64,000 nucleotides of DNA. Origin: Hevea brasiliensis (taxonomy: Eukaryota > Streptophyta > Magnoliopsida > Malpighiales > Euphorbiaceae). The stretch is from positions 12,906,584 to 12,970,583 of the forward strand of contig NC_079505.1 of NCBI RefSeq assembly GCF_030052815.1, in the 5' to 3' direction. A program made the translations under genes and the position numbers. The notes beneath the pieces are model-generated. The model was not told where the DNA came from, searched no databases, and was given only the letters and a program-made list of their open reading frames with translations. Every line of letters starts with the position of its first letter. The stretch's first letter is position 1. Positions 36,472 to 49,289 of this stretch are shown piece by piece.

Positions 36472-39400
36472 TTAGGCTCCAGATTCATAGGGAAAAATTA
36501 TCTAAGTGTTGGGAAGAGTCTAGTAGGAGTCACATGCGGAGTATAGGATTCTGTTTCGTCTTTTCCTGTAATTCTTTGTTTCTAGATTCTGCGTTATATC
36601 TCGGGAACTATAAAAGTGCCTCAGTTAGTGTCTTGATTTTCGTGGAGTACATAGAAAGGTGAAATAGAGTTAGCAGACATGTTGAGGTCTATCATGAGGA
36701 TATGTATTCCAATAAATACTATATTTTTGTCAGTATGGGTTTAAATGGTGTGCCTATTTCGTGCAAGGCACGAGTACATAAAAGTGAGTCTTGAAAGTAC
36801 AGTTGCCCTAGATAAGGATGAGAATACCACTACTGGCAGTCATCAGTAGATGACCCAGTCATAATAAGTTTGTGATAATAGAAGATTCAGGAGAGATAAG
36901 AAATTAGGAGACCTAGTCTGTCAGGACGTATCGTAGTAACTATACAATGTTCTCGATGTCTGCTCTGTAAGCTGCAGATTATAGTACCGACATGAGATTA
37001 TTGTGTAGAGCTGCGTACTTCCTTGTAGTGCTTATGATGAGGATGTTTGCAGGCAGTCTCTGTTTTGGTACAGTAATACCATAACAGAGTTCTATATCTG
37101 CAGAGGAGTTGGGAACTCCTAGTTAGGGGTCTAGAGTTAGAATATTGAGAGGTCACAGTGGGGTGATAACTAGAGTCAGTGACTCAGTTACCCTAGCATG
37201 AGCTAGAGTTACAATAAGAATTGCCATCAGAACAGAGGTTTCGGATTAGTTGCAAAGTAAAGGTGACACCTATAGAGTGAGATTATCTAGTATTCAGTAT
37301 GGAATTTTGGATGGTTTTTGCAGTATGACAAACATTTGGTTAGAACTTAGTGAGAATAGTATACCTTGTGTGTATCAGTATGAAATAAAGTACAACCCTA
37401 CTACCTAGGGAAAGTCGGAACTATGAATTGATGATTCACAGAGCTATAATATGATAGGAGAGTCATTAATTTGACATGGTTTTGGGCAAGGTGGTAAATG
37501 TAGTATCTTTGTTGCAGCAAGTTAGGGTATAGTCCTATCTTTTCAGAAGGGATCGAAAGTTATTACTAATAATGGTGACCAACAAAATAGTGCCCCAGAT
37601 AGGACTGTAGAGTGTGGTAGAGAATAGTTGGCTCGGGTATCCTGCAGAGGATACAAGTTTCATTATAGGAATCATATATAATCAGATCACAATGGATGTA
37701 AATCCTTTGAATTGGATGACGGGTTTGGGTGCCCGGAATCTTAAGTTTTGGCTAATTGAGTAAACATGGAAAATAATAATAATGATAATAACATTTACAA
37801 ATAAATAAAATTGCTGCAGAATCAGTTCTCGAGGTGGTAAGGGTATTATGTAAGCTAAAGGATAAGAATAGAGATCATACAATAAAAGTATGACTGTAAT
37901 TTGCTGAGTTCCTTTCTAATTTCAAATTATTCAAAACAATAGTATAATCTAATTATAATAGTGTTAAGAGTAATAAATTAGCGAAGATAAATCACAGAAG
38001 GCCAATGGATAAAGAAAGTGCAGAATGAAAGTTTGGACAATTGATTGCAGATGCAATATAATCTAAATGCTAGTGGAAGTACTAGCTAGAGTGGTCAAAG
38101 GACCAAATCTGAGTAGCACAAACATATGATAACGCGATAGAGACTCTGAAAGATATAGTTAGCAAGTACAACTATTATGTTAGGAAGAAGAATGGAACCA
38201 GGGATAGAATAGTCAAGTTCTATTTTGGGTAAGACAAAGGAAATAAATGAAAGGACAATCTAAAGAGCGCATAATAAAAGGAACAAAGTTAAGATATAGG
38301 ATAGGCTAAGTGTTATTCTTGGCAAGGAGAATGACAAGGATGGAAAACCCAAAATGGGACCACATTAGTGAGAAAAGTGATGGAGGTATGGAATACAATA
38401 ATAATGAGTAAATGTTAGAAGGTGTGCGATGGTATTGCGGACTACCTAAATAGGTAGAGAAAGAGAAGTTAGTAAGCAGTAAGTTGAATAAAAGTCAGTC
38501 TAAAGGATCAAATAGGTATGATGAGAGGAAAAGAATGATAGATAATGACACATAGGTTTTAGGTTAGACTTTTGAGATAGTGAGAAGGTAGTTAGAGGTT
38601 CGTTATGAATGTCAGGCAAACATTTTTAGTGTGATCAATGAATCACTTTGCAAAGGACGCAATAACGATGAGCAACAAATGAGGGGTAGAATAAAAAGTG
38701 ACAAGTATGGATGGTAATAAATCACTAGAAAGTTTAAGGATCAAATTAATGACCATAGATAAGGGTGGAATTAGTGTTTGAAGAATCTATTAGCGAGAGA
38801 AATCTTTCAGGATTCAACAAGGGTTAAGGGCACAATATAAACGATGATAGATATGAATCATAGGTCGAGTATAAGTAAAGTTAATAAATTATAAAATATT
38901 ATGTCAGGAAGGACGATGGTATAGTAAAGGGTTCATGCAGATGATACCTTATAGGTAGAGCACAATTGTGCTGGGAGATGATGAAATTTGAAGAGAAAAA
39001 ACTAAGAAACATAGGTTAAACATTATTATATGGACAATCGGGCGTAGTTGAATATAGAGGATATTTTTCTTTCTTTTCAAGTTTAGCTCGTGTTTTTGAT
39101 TCCAGAGCGTTATATAAGGAGCAGAGACTGAGGCAAGGAGACCTAGTTATTTGAGATTTTGATAGGCACAAATTCATATACAATTTCCTGATATGAGAAT
39201 GACAGTAAGTGCATACCTAGTGTTAAGTATGAAAGGACGATCAGAGTAATGACAGGAGTTAAATTGAGTTAGCTACTAAGGCTTGCGACTGTTTTAAACT
39301 ATGAGCTAGATGAAGTACTATTTATGGATGAGTTTCAATAGATGAAATTGTTGCTGATGGGTAATTTGAGGTTGAAGTTTAGAAAGCTATGGGCAGTATA

Positions 39401-39917
39401 TATGATTATATTAAGGAGAATGAACACGTGAAGTATCTTGTTTGGAATTAAGGCATGACACATATTTCCTACAGCCGTGTTAGTTCAGATGGAACTTATA
39501 GTTTATGGGGCTCATATTCATCCAGGATAAGCAATTTCCTACTAAGGCTGGTAGGGAATGATAATGTTCTGATAGTTAAGTTGGAAAAAGGGGTACCAAA
39601 AAAATTCTCTATGGGTAATTATAAGTGTTACATAAGGTGAAGAATGTCTTTGGTAGGAGTAAATCATAGGGTTAGAATTCTCAGTAATGAAACTAGTAAT
39701 CAAGATAAGACTAAGAAATAAAAAGAAAGTTAAAGTTGATAATGGGATAGACATCTTTGAAGGAAAAGGTGTAAGGATGAGATAGGACTAAAATTAAGGA
39801 ATAAGTACAGCAGGTTGAAAAGATACCAACAATACCAAAAATACTAAAAGGGACGTGGATAAGATCCAAAGGACGGGAAGAGAGCTCGATAGAGTCGCTT
39901 ATAATGATGAGGATAAG
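36472..39917 (+). other. Non-coding internal region shared with the LARD-like element
   Basis: About 3.4 kb with stops in all frames, collinear over its length with the reverse complement of 27145-30639. It has clusters of short similar phrases but no protein motif that I can recognise. Similarity between the two copies ends exactly where RNase H homology begins in this one. Confidence 0.8.
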
Positions 39918-41765
39918 GAGTGTCTAACCACGCCTGTGTTAACACTACCTATGAGCGGTGAAGGATACACCGTGTACTGTGACGCCTTCAGAGTTGGCCT
40001 AGGGTGTGTTTTGATGCGGAATGGAAAAGTAGTGGCTTATGCTTCAAGGCAGCTGAAGAGGCATGAGCAGAACTATCCCACCCATGATTTAGAAATGGCG
40101 GCTGTAGTCTTTGCACTAAAAAAGCTGGAGACACTACCTGTATGGTGAAGTGTGCGAGATATACACCGACTATAAGAGTTTGAAGTACATCTTCCAACAG
40201 AGGGATTTAAACTTGAGACAGAAGAGATGGATGGAGCTTCTGGAAGACTATGATTGCACCATCCAGTACCACCCTGGGAAGGCCAATGTAGTAGCAGATG
40301 CTTTAAGTAGAAAATCTTCTGGCAGTTTGGCGCACATTTCAGCAGAGAAGAGACAGTTGATTCAGAAAGTACATGAGTTGATGGATCAAGGTTTAATCCT
40401 AGATCTTTCAGATGAGGGGGTCTTGTTGGCTCATTTTTCAGTGAGGCCAGACTTGCGAGATAGAGTTAGAGTTTCCCAACACAGAGACCAACAATTAATG
40501 AAGATCATAGAAAGAGTACAGCAGGGTGAAGGTGGTGAGTTTGGATTTGCCAATGATGGCGCCCTAGTGCAAGGTTCTAGGATATGTGTGCCTAATGTGG
40601 ACAACCTCAGGAATGAAATCATGCGAGAGGCACACTATACACTGCATGCTGTCCACCTGTGTTCCACCAAGATGTCCCATGATGTGAGAGATTGCTATTG
40701 GTGGAATGGCAGGAAGAGAGGCATAGCAGTCTTTGTGTCCAAGTGCTTGACTTGTCAGAAGGTGAAGTTTGAACACCGAGACCGTCGTGAAGTTGCAAGA
40801 GCTCCCTATCCCGAATGGAAGTGGGAAATGATTTCTATGGATTTTGTGGATCGGTTGCCTCGTACCACGCGAGGATATGATTCGATATGGGTAATTGTAG
40901 ACCGCCTAACCAAATTAGCTCACTTCTTGCCTCAGAAGACTACATATTCGTGGCACAAGACGCGGCTCTACATTCGAGAAATAGTCGATTGCATGGAGTT
41001 TCGGCTTCCATAATATCTCGAGAGGGCCCCGCTCACTTCTCGGTTTTGGAGAAAGTTGCAGGAGGCACTTGGCACACAGTTGAACTTCAAGACGGCTTTC
41101 CACCCTCGCATGCAGACAAATTGAAAGGACAATCCAAACATCGAAGACATGCTTCGCATGAGTGTTTTGGATTTTGGAGGTCAATGGGATGAGCAATAGC
41201 TTTGGTGGAGTTTGCCTACAACAATGCTTATCACTCCAAGATAGGGATGCCACCCTATGAGGCACTATATGGAAGAAAGTATAGGTCTCCTCTGTGTTGG
41301 ACGGAAATGGGGAAGCGAAGGTGCATGATGTAGACCTAGTGCAAGACACTTGAGATAGTTCCTTTAATCGAGGAACGATCAAACAAATTTTCGAGGCGTA
41401 AGAGTTATGCACTGCACGGAGGGATGTGGAGTTTGCGATGGCGACTATGTATTCCTGAAGATTTCTCCAACGAAGGGAGTCATGAGATTTTGAAAGAAGG
41501 GCAAGTTGGCACCTCGGTATATTGGACCTTTTGAGGTTACTGATAGAGTTGGAGCAGTTGCCTACCGGTTGGAGCTACCACCCAACCTTTCTCACGTTCA
41601 TCCCGTGTTTCACATCTCTATGCTCAGGAAATACATTCCCGATCCTTCTCATGTACTACAGTCGGATGTAATAGAACTAAAGGAGAACTTGACATTTGAG
41701 GAGCAAGCTGTAGCCATAGTGGACTACCAAGTGAGACAAACTAAGATCAAAACAGATCCCTATGG
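39918..41765 (+). pseudogene. RNase H-integrase of the chimeric element, damaged
   Basis: It starts in the RT-RNase H connection ([11 protein letters not shown]) and has [25 protein letters not shown], an integrase zinc region and the core [13 protein letters not shown]. The second catalytic motif is corrupted around 41010 (ISREGP-like in place of ISDRGP), and several frameshifts follow to 41500. The C-terminal part ([20 protein letters not shown] and [19 protein letters not shown]) is intact. Many lesions sit at CAG, CTG and CCGG-type sites relative to the copy at 19570-21560. Confidence 0.88.
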
Positions 41766-41922
41766 TTAAGGTTTTGTGGAGGAGCCAGTCAGTGGAAGAG
41801 TGCACCTGGGAGTCAGAACGGGACATGCGTAGCAAGTACCCTTATCTGTTCAATGTGTAATCATGTACTTTATTCTGCCTTGTGTAAAATTCGAGGACGA
41901 ATTTTCTGTAAGGGGGGAAGAA

Positions 41923-43645
41923 TGTAACACCCCTGATTTTTTATATATTATTATTGGGCTTCGTGTAGGTATCCTCAATTCGCGGAAATTCGACAGTTGT
42001 CCGGATCTGTGAATTTCCGCATGCATCAGCCTACCGGAAAAGTCTCCGAATTGGATCGAGGTTTTGGCTACCCCACCATTGTCAGGCATCCCGAGCGCGT
42101 TCCTGAAGTCGGAATCGGCAAAGGTAAACCCGAACCTTGCTTTTTCGTAATTTTCTAGTGCTTAAATAGGATTAAAAATCCATAAAATATTCGTGGTAAC
42201 TTAGAAAATTACGATTCTTTTTGCAATAGCTTAGTAATATTTCTAAGGACCGCGGGGCAGAGTTTTATAATTTTTAGAGCTTATTTGAGCAATTTTTGCA
42301 AAAATGATCAATTATAAGGACTAAATTGAAATTTTACATATTGTGATGAATGATTGATTTGATGGGCCCAGGAGGGGCTGTGTGATGTGATTGAGTTGTG
42401 GATATATGGATTGTGGATATAGAAGTGTGTTTTGAGCCCTTTTGCAGGTTGGGTAGGTCCTAGGTATAGGGGAGACTCTGCCGAATTTTCGGCACGACTT
42501 AGGACGTATTGGGTCATTTGTATTAAATAATTGTAATATAATTGTCAGGTGAGCCGATGACCTTCTTCCTCCGCCACCGCCACATGATGATTGTCACAAG
42601 TCTGTGAGTAAAATATTAATTTTAATTGTAATTTCGATATTATTATATGTTCAGCATGCCCATGCATCACTTATATGCATATAATTATGTAGTTAAACTC
42701 TAGGCACGATTTATGTTGCATTGATAACTGTTAAAGTGCCATGAATGTTGTTGCGGTAATTTGGAGCGGCAGCGTGCGTTGGCGTGCGTGTGATGTGGTG
42801 TGGACTATGGATAGGACGGGTAGTCACGCTTGAGTTCTTCACGGGACCCGATCCTTCGAGGGGTAGTCACGGCTTGAGTTCTTCGCTGGGACCCTCGATT
42901 TGGTTATTAAGTGGAAGTCCGAGCTGAGTTCTTCGCTGGCACCAGGTTGGATTTAAGAGAGCTGTATAGGGGATCAGCTCCCATATATTATGATTGATGT
43001 TACAGGGTGCGTGAGTGCTCCAAATTACCTTTTTGATGTTATGATTTGAAAATGTTGTGATGTTGCATTTCACTCTACAGGGTGCATTAGTTTTAGATAG
43101 TTATAGAGATTATGGTTAAAATTGATATTTTACTCTCTGAGTCGAACGCTCACTCCTGTTCAAAAATTTTTACAGGCCACAGGAGGATATTTTATTCTGG
43201 GTTAACCTGCTTTTCTACTTCGCAGGTTGTTTATCAATATTTGTGTAATTTTATTTACTCTTAGAATTTCCGCATGTGTTAGCAGTAATTATTTGAATTT
43301 GGTCTGTAATATTATTATCATGTTGGACCTGTAAACTTAATATTCTATGTCTGTTTGATGGATTGGATGAGGGAGCTGAGCTCCCATTTCTTTTATGATG
43401 CTATGAGTATGTGGAGGGTGAGCTGAGCTCCCCAATTGAGTATTATTGTGTTTACAGGTCGGGTGAGTCAAAAACTCCCCGTTGGAAAGTCCATTTTATG
43501 GCCGGACTCTGTCCGTTTGTTTTCTTGAAATTGGGCCCAAATGGGCCTTAGAGTTGGGTTAATGAACAGTTAGGCTTACTACGGGCCTCGGGGCTTTAGG
43601 TGGCCTGTGTCCTAGTACAGTCCCACCATAGGTTGGGTCGTGACA
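41923..43645 (+). mobile_element. 3' LTR, short type
   Basis: It follows a polypurine run and is nearly identical to the 5' LTR, which implies recent insertion. The differences form compact scrambled clusters, for example near 42020, 42550-42600 and 43600-43625, and are not evenly scattered. Confidence 0.9.
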
Positions 43646-44024
43646 AAAAGAAAGTTGGGAGAGGAAAGAGAAGAATAGTTTAGAAATAGAAAATACCTTT
43701 AATCATACACCTTGCTAACACTTGCTTTGGATATAGCCTCTATTTTATAGATTCTATACCATGAATACATATTTAAGAGTTATAAAAATATAAATAAGAA
43801 AATTAATATACAAATTAATATGTTGGGAGTTATAAAATTGAATTGAATAATGATTCTTGGTGGTTGTGGACATTCACATAATTGTATTATTTATAGTAGT
43901 TTTAAATGTAAAAAAAAAAAAAAATAAATCTCTATATTTTCATTAGAGGTTTAAATAAGTTTAAAATTAAATTTGAGCTAAATAAATTTTTGTATTTTTT
44001 AATAAGACTAAATAAGTCTATTAT
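43646..44024. other. PPR C/D spacer, middle part
   Basis: It matches 7275-7640 of the A-B spacer. No gene is visible. It lies between two independent LTR-type insertions. Confidence 0.85.
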
Positions 44025-46647
44025 TGTAACACCCCAAAAAATTTTAAATTTTATTATTTTATGAGTATTATTGATATTTTAATTTTAATTAAATTTTAAG
44101 AAATTATTTGAGATTTTTTGAATTTTAAAAAATCGGGTTCGATTTTCCGAAAATATAAACTTTGATGATTTTTAAAAATTAATTTAAAGACCACGTGGAA
44201 AAACTAAAAATATATTTGGAGTCTACGAATTTTTCTAAGTTTTTTGGATTTTTTTCAGAATTTTTGGATCTCGTTTTCGGTCCCGAGGCAGAGTAAAAAT
44301 TCAAAATTTTGTATCCTGAATCGGACCGTCCGAATCGAACCGGACCGGTCGAATCGGACCAGCCTTTTCTTTTTCTTCCTTCTTCCTCCCGCGCGCGTCG
44401 ACCCCTCCCCTTCTCTCTCTCTTTTCTCCCTCCTGCCTCCTCCCCTTGCCGCGCCGCCACCTCCCCTGCCTCCCCACCTCGCCGGCGCCCCACCTCGGCC
44501 CTCCCCCACGGCCGGCCGCCGCCTGGAACGCCGGAAAACGGCCTCAGAAAGGACGCGCAGCGCACGTGACGCCTGGACTTCCCGCCCAAAATCCGGCCGA
44601 TCCGGCCACCAATCGGACCGGTCTTGTGTCTAAACTCATCTACTCGACGAGAGCTTTCCATAGACACCAAGAACACCGAAATCCATCGAGCGGTTTGTCC
44701 AATTTTTGTCCGGGAAGTTTTAGCCCATTTTGACTTTTGGACTAGATTTCTCACAAACCGTAAACCCCACGAGAAAACCGAGAGTACCAGAGCGCTCCAC
44801 TCGTCGAGAGCTTCGCGGCGACATAAATTTCAAAATTTTTCGACACCGTTTTTCGGTGGGTCCCACGTAACTTCGCAGTGTTTTCCGAGCAGTAAATGAG
44901 CTTAGAAAATTCTGAAAAATTTATGTGCTAACCCCCGTGTTATGGGCTTCGTGTAGGTATCCTCAATTCGCGGAAATTCGACAGTTGTCCAGGTCTGTGA
45001 ATTTCCAAATGCATGCACTGCACGGAAAAGTCTCCGAATTGGATCGAGTTTTTGGCTATCCCCCCATTGTCAGACGTCCCGAGCGCGTCCCCAAAGTCGG
45101 AATCGGCAAAGGTAAACCCGAACCTTGCTTTTTCGTAATTTTCTAGTGCTTAAATAGGATTAAAAATCCATAAAATATTCGTGGTAGCTTAGAAAATTAT
45201 GATTCTTTTTGCAATAGCTTAGTAATATTGCTAAGGACCGCGGGGCAAAGTTTTAGAATTTTTAGAGCTTATTTGGGCAGTTTTTGCAAAAATGATCAAT
45301 TATAAGGACTAAATTAAAATTTTACATATTGTGATGGATGATTGATTTGATGGGCCCAGGAGGGGCTGTGTGATATGATTGAGCTGTGGATATATGGATT
45401 GTAAATATAGAAGTGTGTTTTGAGCCATTTTGCAGGTTGGGTAGGTCCTAGGTATAGGGGAGACTCTGCCGGATTTTCGGCACGACTTAGGACGTATTTG
45501 GTCTTTTTCTTTGTTTGTATTGAGTTAAATTTATTAAATGATTGCAATAAAATTGTCAGGTGAGCCAGATGACCTTCTTCCTCCGCCTCGGTGACCACCA
45601 CAAGTCTGTGAGTAAAATATTAATTTTAATTGTAATTTCGATATTATTATATGTTCAGCATGCCCATGCATCACTTATATGCATATATTTATGTAGTTAA
45701 ACTCTAGGCACGATTTATGTTGCATTCATAACTGTTAACGTGCCATGGATGTTGTTGTGGTAATTTGGAGCAGTGCGTGCGTTGGCGTGCGTGTGATGTG
45801 GTGTGGACTATGGATAGGACGGGTAGTCACGGCTTGAGTTCTTCGCTGGGACCCGATCCTTCGGGGGGTAGTCACGGCTTGAGTTCTTCGCTGGGACCCC
45901 CGATTTGGTTTATTAAGTGAAAGTCCCATTGAGTTCTTCACGCACCAGTTGGATTTAAGAGGGTCAGATAGGGGATCAGCTCCCATATATTATGATTGAT
46001 GTTACAGGGTGCGTGAGTGCTCCAAATTACCTTTTTGATGTTATGATGTGAAAATGTTATTGATGTTGCATTTCACTCTACAGGGTGCATTAGTTTTAGA
46101 TAGTTATAGATATTATGGTTAAAATTGATATTTTACTCTCTGAGTCGAACGCTCACTCCTGTTCAATATTTTTCAGGCCACAGGAGGATATTTTTGAGGT
46201 TAACCTGCTTTTCTCCCTCGCAGGTCGTTTATCAATATTTGTGTAATTCTATGAATTTCTAGAATTTCCGCATGTGTTAGAAACCTTCATTTAAATTGGG
46301 CTTGTAATATAAGTTCTTATTGTGGACCTGTAAAATTATTATATGCATGTTTGATGGACTGGATGAGGGAGCTGAGCTTCCATTTATCTTTATGATGATA
46401 TGAATATGTGGAGGGTGAGCTGAGCTCCCCAATGGATTGTATATTGTGTTTACAGGTCGGGTGAGTCAAAAACTCCCCGTTGAAAGGTCCACTTTATGGC
46501 CGGACTCTGTCCGGTTGGTTTCTTGAAATTGTGCCCAAATGGGCCTTAGAATTGGGTTAATGAATAGTTAGGCTTACTACGGGCCTCGGGGGCTTTAGGC
46601 TGGCCCAGGTCCTAGTGCCGGTCCGGCCCATAGGTTGGGTCGTGACA
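44025..46647 (+). mobile_element. Solo long-type Tekay LTR with target duplication ATTAT
   Basis: A complete LTR of 2623 bases, TGTAACACC to GTCGTGACA, flanked by ATTAT at 44020-44024 and 46648-46652. The A-B spacer shows the unfilled site with one ATTAT at about 7640. A solo LTR with an intact duplication is the normal product of recombination between the two LTRs of one element. Confidence 0.95.
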
Positions 46648-48787
46648 ATTATTAATAAAATATTTTTTAATAATAAAATACTATTTTTTCCTAATTATAA
46701 ATATTAAAAATTATTTATTAATTTTAATTAAAATAAAAAAAAAGAAAACATGGAACAAAAATTTTTTAATATAAAAATTATTATTTTAAAAACAGAAAAA
46801 TAATATTTTATTTTTAGAAAAATAATATTTTATCAAGTGTAAACTTATTTAGTCTTAATTAAAAAATATAATTATTTATTTAATAAAAAACTTAATTTTT
46901 AACTTATTTGACCCTTAGATGAAAGACTTGTTTAATTTTTTTTAAAAAAATATTTTATTATTTTAACATTTTTATAATTAAAATATATTAAATTTATTTT
47001 TAATTTTTTTTTTTATAATTAACTACAATTGAAATTCAAATTAAAGATTCAGCTTAGTACCGCTAAACTAAAGTTCATAAATTTAACTTTTAATTTTTTT
47101 TTCTTTTTAATTAATATATTTAAAAAATTTTCTCCATAGTAACTCTAATAATAATAGTAACTCTTACAATAATATCAAATAGGTGTTAATTATTTTCTAT
47201 TAAAAAAATATTTATGATAAAAAAATATTTTATTTACCGTCAAGTAGATCAAATGGGATATCAAATTAAAATTGATCTAATTTAATTAACTATTCTTTTC
47301 TTACTATATTTGTAATCTTATTTATAAAAATAATTTATAATTCTAAATATATTTATCATAAAATATATTTTTATATTTACATATGTTAATGTTATAAGAA
47401 ATCTACCAATAAAGGTGCATGTGTTTCTGCCAGTATATACACTAGTAATGACAAATGTTAGAACAGGTTTACTTGTAAAAAATATATATATTTTTTTTAT
47501 TTTTTAAAAATATTTTTATTTTTATTTTTATTTTTATATAAAACATTATATAAAAAATAGTTTTTTAATTTAAAAAATTTAAAAATATATTATTATCTTC
47601 CATAATAAAATAAATAAATGACTAAAAAATATTTTTTACCTTTTTAAATTTTTTTAATGTGTTATTTATTCTTTTATAATAATATAATTATTTTTTTTAT
47701 CATTGTGCATAAATATTTTTAATAATTATTTAATTTTTATTATGAAAAGTTATAATAATATTTTTATGAAAAAAATAAAATTATTAAACTGAACTTTTCT
47801 ATTGATTTTCAAATCTTAATTAAACTTTGAAAAACTGAAAATTAATTTTCATTTCTTCATTTAGAAAACTAGCACACATGAATGGAGATCAGAAAGAGAT
47901 AGATGTGTAGATATAGAGGCCACATATATGTTAGTTTTATGAAAGAAGGGATATCTTCATATGCTATCAATACTATATATCATCTCTTGAATATTGATCA
48001 CAACTTGAGAAAATTTAGAAGAAACTAAAAAAACATTTAGAATTTGAAATGTGAACTGGCCAATTTCCTTCTCTATTGACAAAAACAACAGATCTTTGAT
48101 GACAGACTCATAAGCATATTAGCAACTTCTTCTAACAGTAAGAATTTCAAAGTTTATCATAATGAAACCAACAGCTAGTGAGTCCAGATTGGAATTATCT
48201 TAATACTAGAGATTACTGCATTAATCATGGATTGGTGAAGCAATTCTCTGCTTCAGAGTACTGATTAATTCATACTTCTGGTGTTCCATTGTTTATCATT
48301 AAAGATCAGGTCATTTCGTGCATTCATTAGCTTCCATGCCAGGAACGGCCAGTCCGAGAAGAGAGCCATCAACAGAAGAGCTTTCAGATTTTCCATCAGT
48401 GCTTCCTATTTCAGGATGCCTAAACATATTCAGCTCTCAAATTCAGACGCCAAGAAAACTACGCTTCTCTTGCTGACCATTAGCCCCTTAAACCCTCTTC
48501 CACCCCAAGTGGCCCAGACTTTTCAAAAATTTATACCATCATCAGATGTAAAATCAAAGGCAGTTCCTTGATCTTGAATGGTAGAACAAGGACTTGTACC
48601 TGGAGCAGAACAGCTAGATACTGCACAAGAGCTAGGAGGCCACAGAACAGAATAGGAAACTCTTTTACCTGAAAACGTAAATGTGGCTACTGAAATTAAT
48701 TTAAATTCAAACAACGCAACACTAGCCACAACTGGAAATGGTGAGATTTATGAGTTAACTAGGTTGATTGTGAATTTCATGTAATGA
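46648..48787. other. PPR C/D spacer, right part, and 3' flank of gene D
   Basis: It is nearly identical to 7645-9790 of unit set 1, including the LINE remnant (48270-48525) and a micro-ORF. No independent gene is visible. Confidence 0.8.
48523..48729 (-). other. Conserved micro-ORF downstream of PPR D
   Basis: The 68-residue translation is identical to that at 9527-9733 and has the SPCSTIQDQGTAFDF core. It lies about 560 bases past the stop of gene D. Function is unknown. Confidence 0.3.
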
Positions 48788-49289
48788 GGGAAATTTTCTG
48801 GAAGGTTCACTTTCTTGCAACAGTAAGCAAAATCCAATGAGGGAAATTTTTGTGCTCTACTTCAACGATCTAACAGTCTTAAGCTTACTACTTTTTTTTT
48901 TCACCCTTTAAATCTAACTATGGACACATAACATTCTTTTGATGTTTTAGCTATCCTTCTTTCTGTCAAACTATATTCTACTTTTTGCAGTTGCATCATC
49001 ATGCCGGAAATAATGCAGAAAGTTGCAAATTAGGGAATAAGCATATTATGAATTATGATTATGGAATCACACAATGCTGGCAAGATAAAAACCACCACAT
49101 GCACTGATTGCACTGATTTCCTATATAGAAGAAGGGCGACAAATTGGTGAATGCACAGAGAATTAAGCATAGAACAACTTGCTAGGGAATTCCAAATATA
49201 ATTATACTTTCTATATAAAAAAGGACCAATAACTCATAACATGACAAATACCTCGTCCATCTGTTGAGCAAGTCTTGATTGTTAAAATA

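Larger units (their letters stand above)
34722..43645 (+). mobile_element. Chimeric two-LTR retrotransposon: LARD 5' half, Tekay 3' half
   Basis: It is a complete element of 8.9 kb bounded by TGTAACACC and GTCGTGACA. Its LTRs are 1734 and 1723 bases, with a primer site at 36460 and a polypurine tract before 41923. Internal part 36472-39917 is the non-coding LARD sequence also found at 27145-30639. Part 39918-41922 is Tekay RNase H and integrase. No gag, protease or RT palm is present, so it is non-autonomous. It sits in the copy C/D spacer where the A spacer has an unoccupied site at about 7278. The flanks are A-rich (AAAAA and AAAAG), consistent with a short target duplication. Confidence 0.88.

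Noticed and set aside
36423..36662. 79-codon frame spanning the LTR end and leader of the chimeric element
   Set aside because: It crosses the primer-binding site and has no similarity to gag. It is most likely a chance frame.
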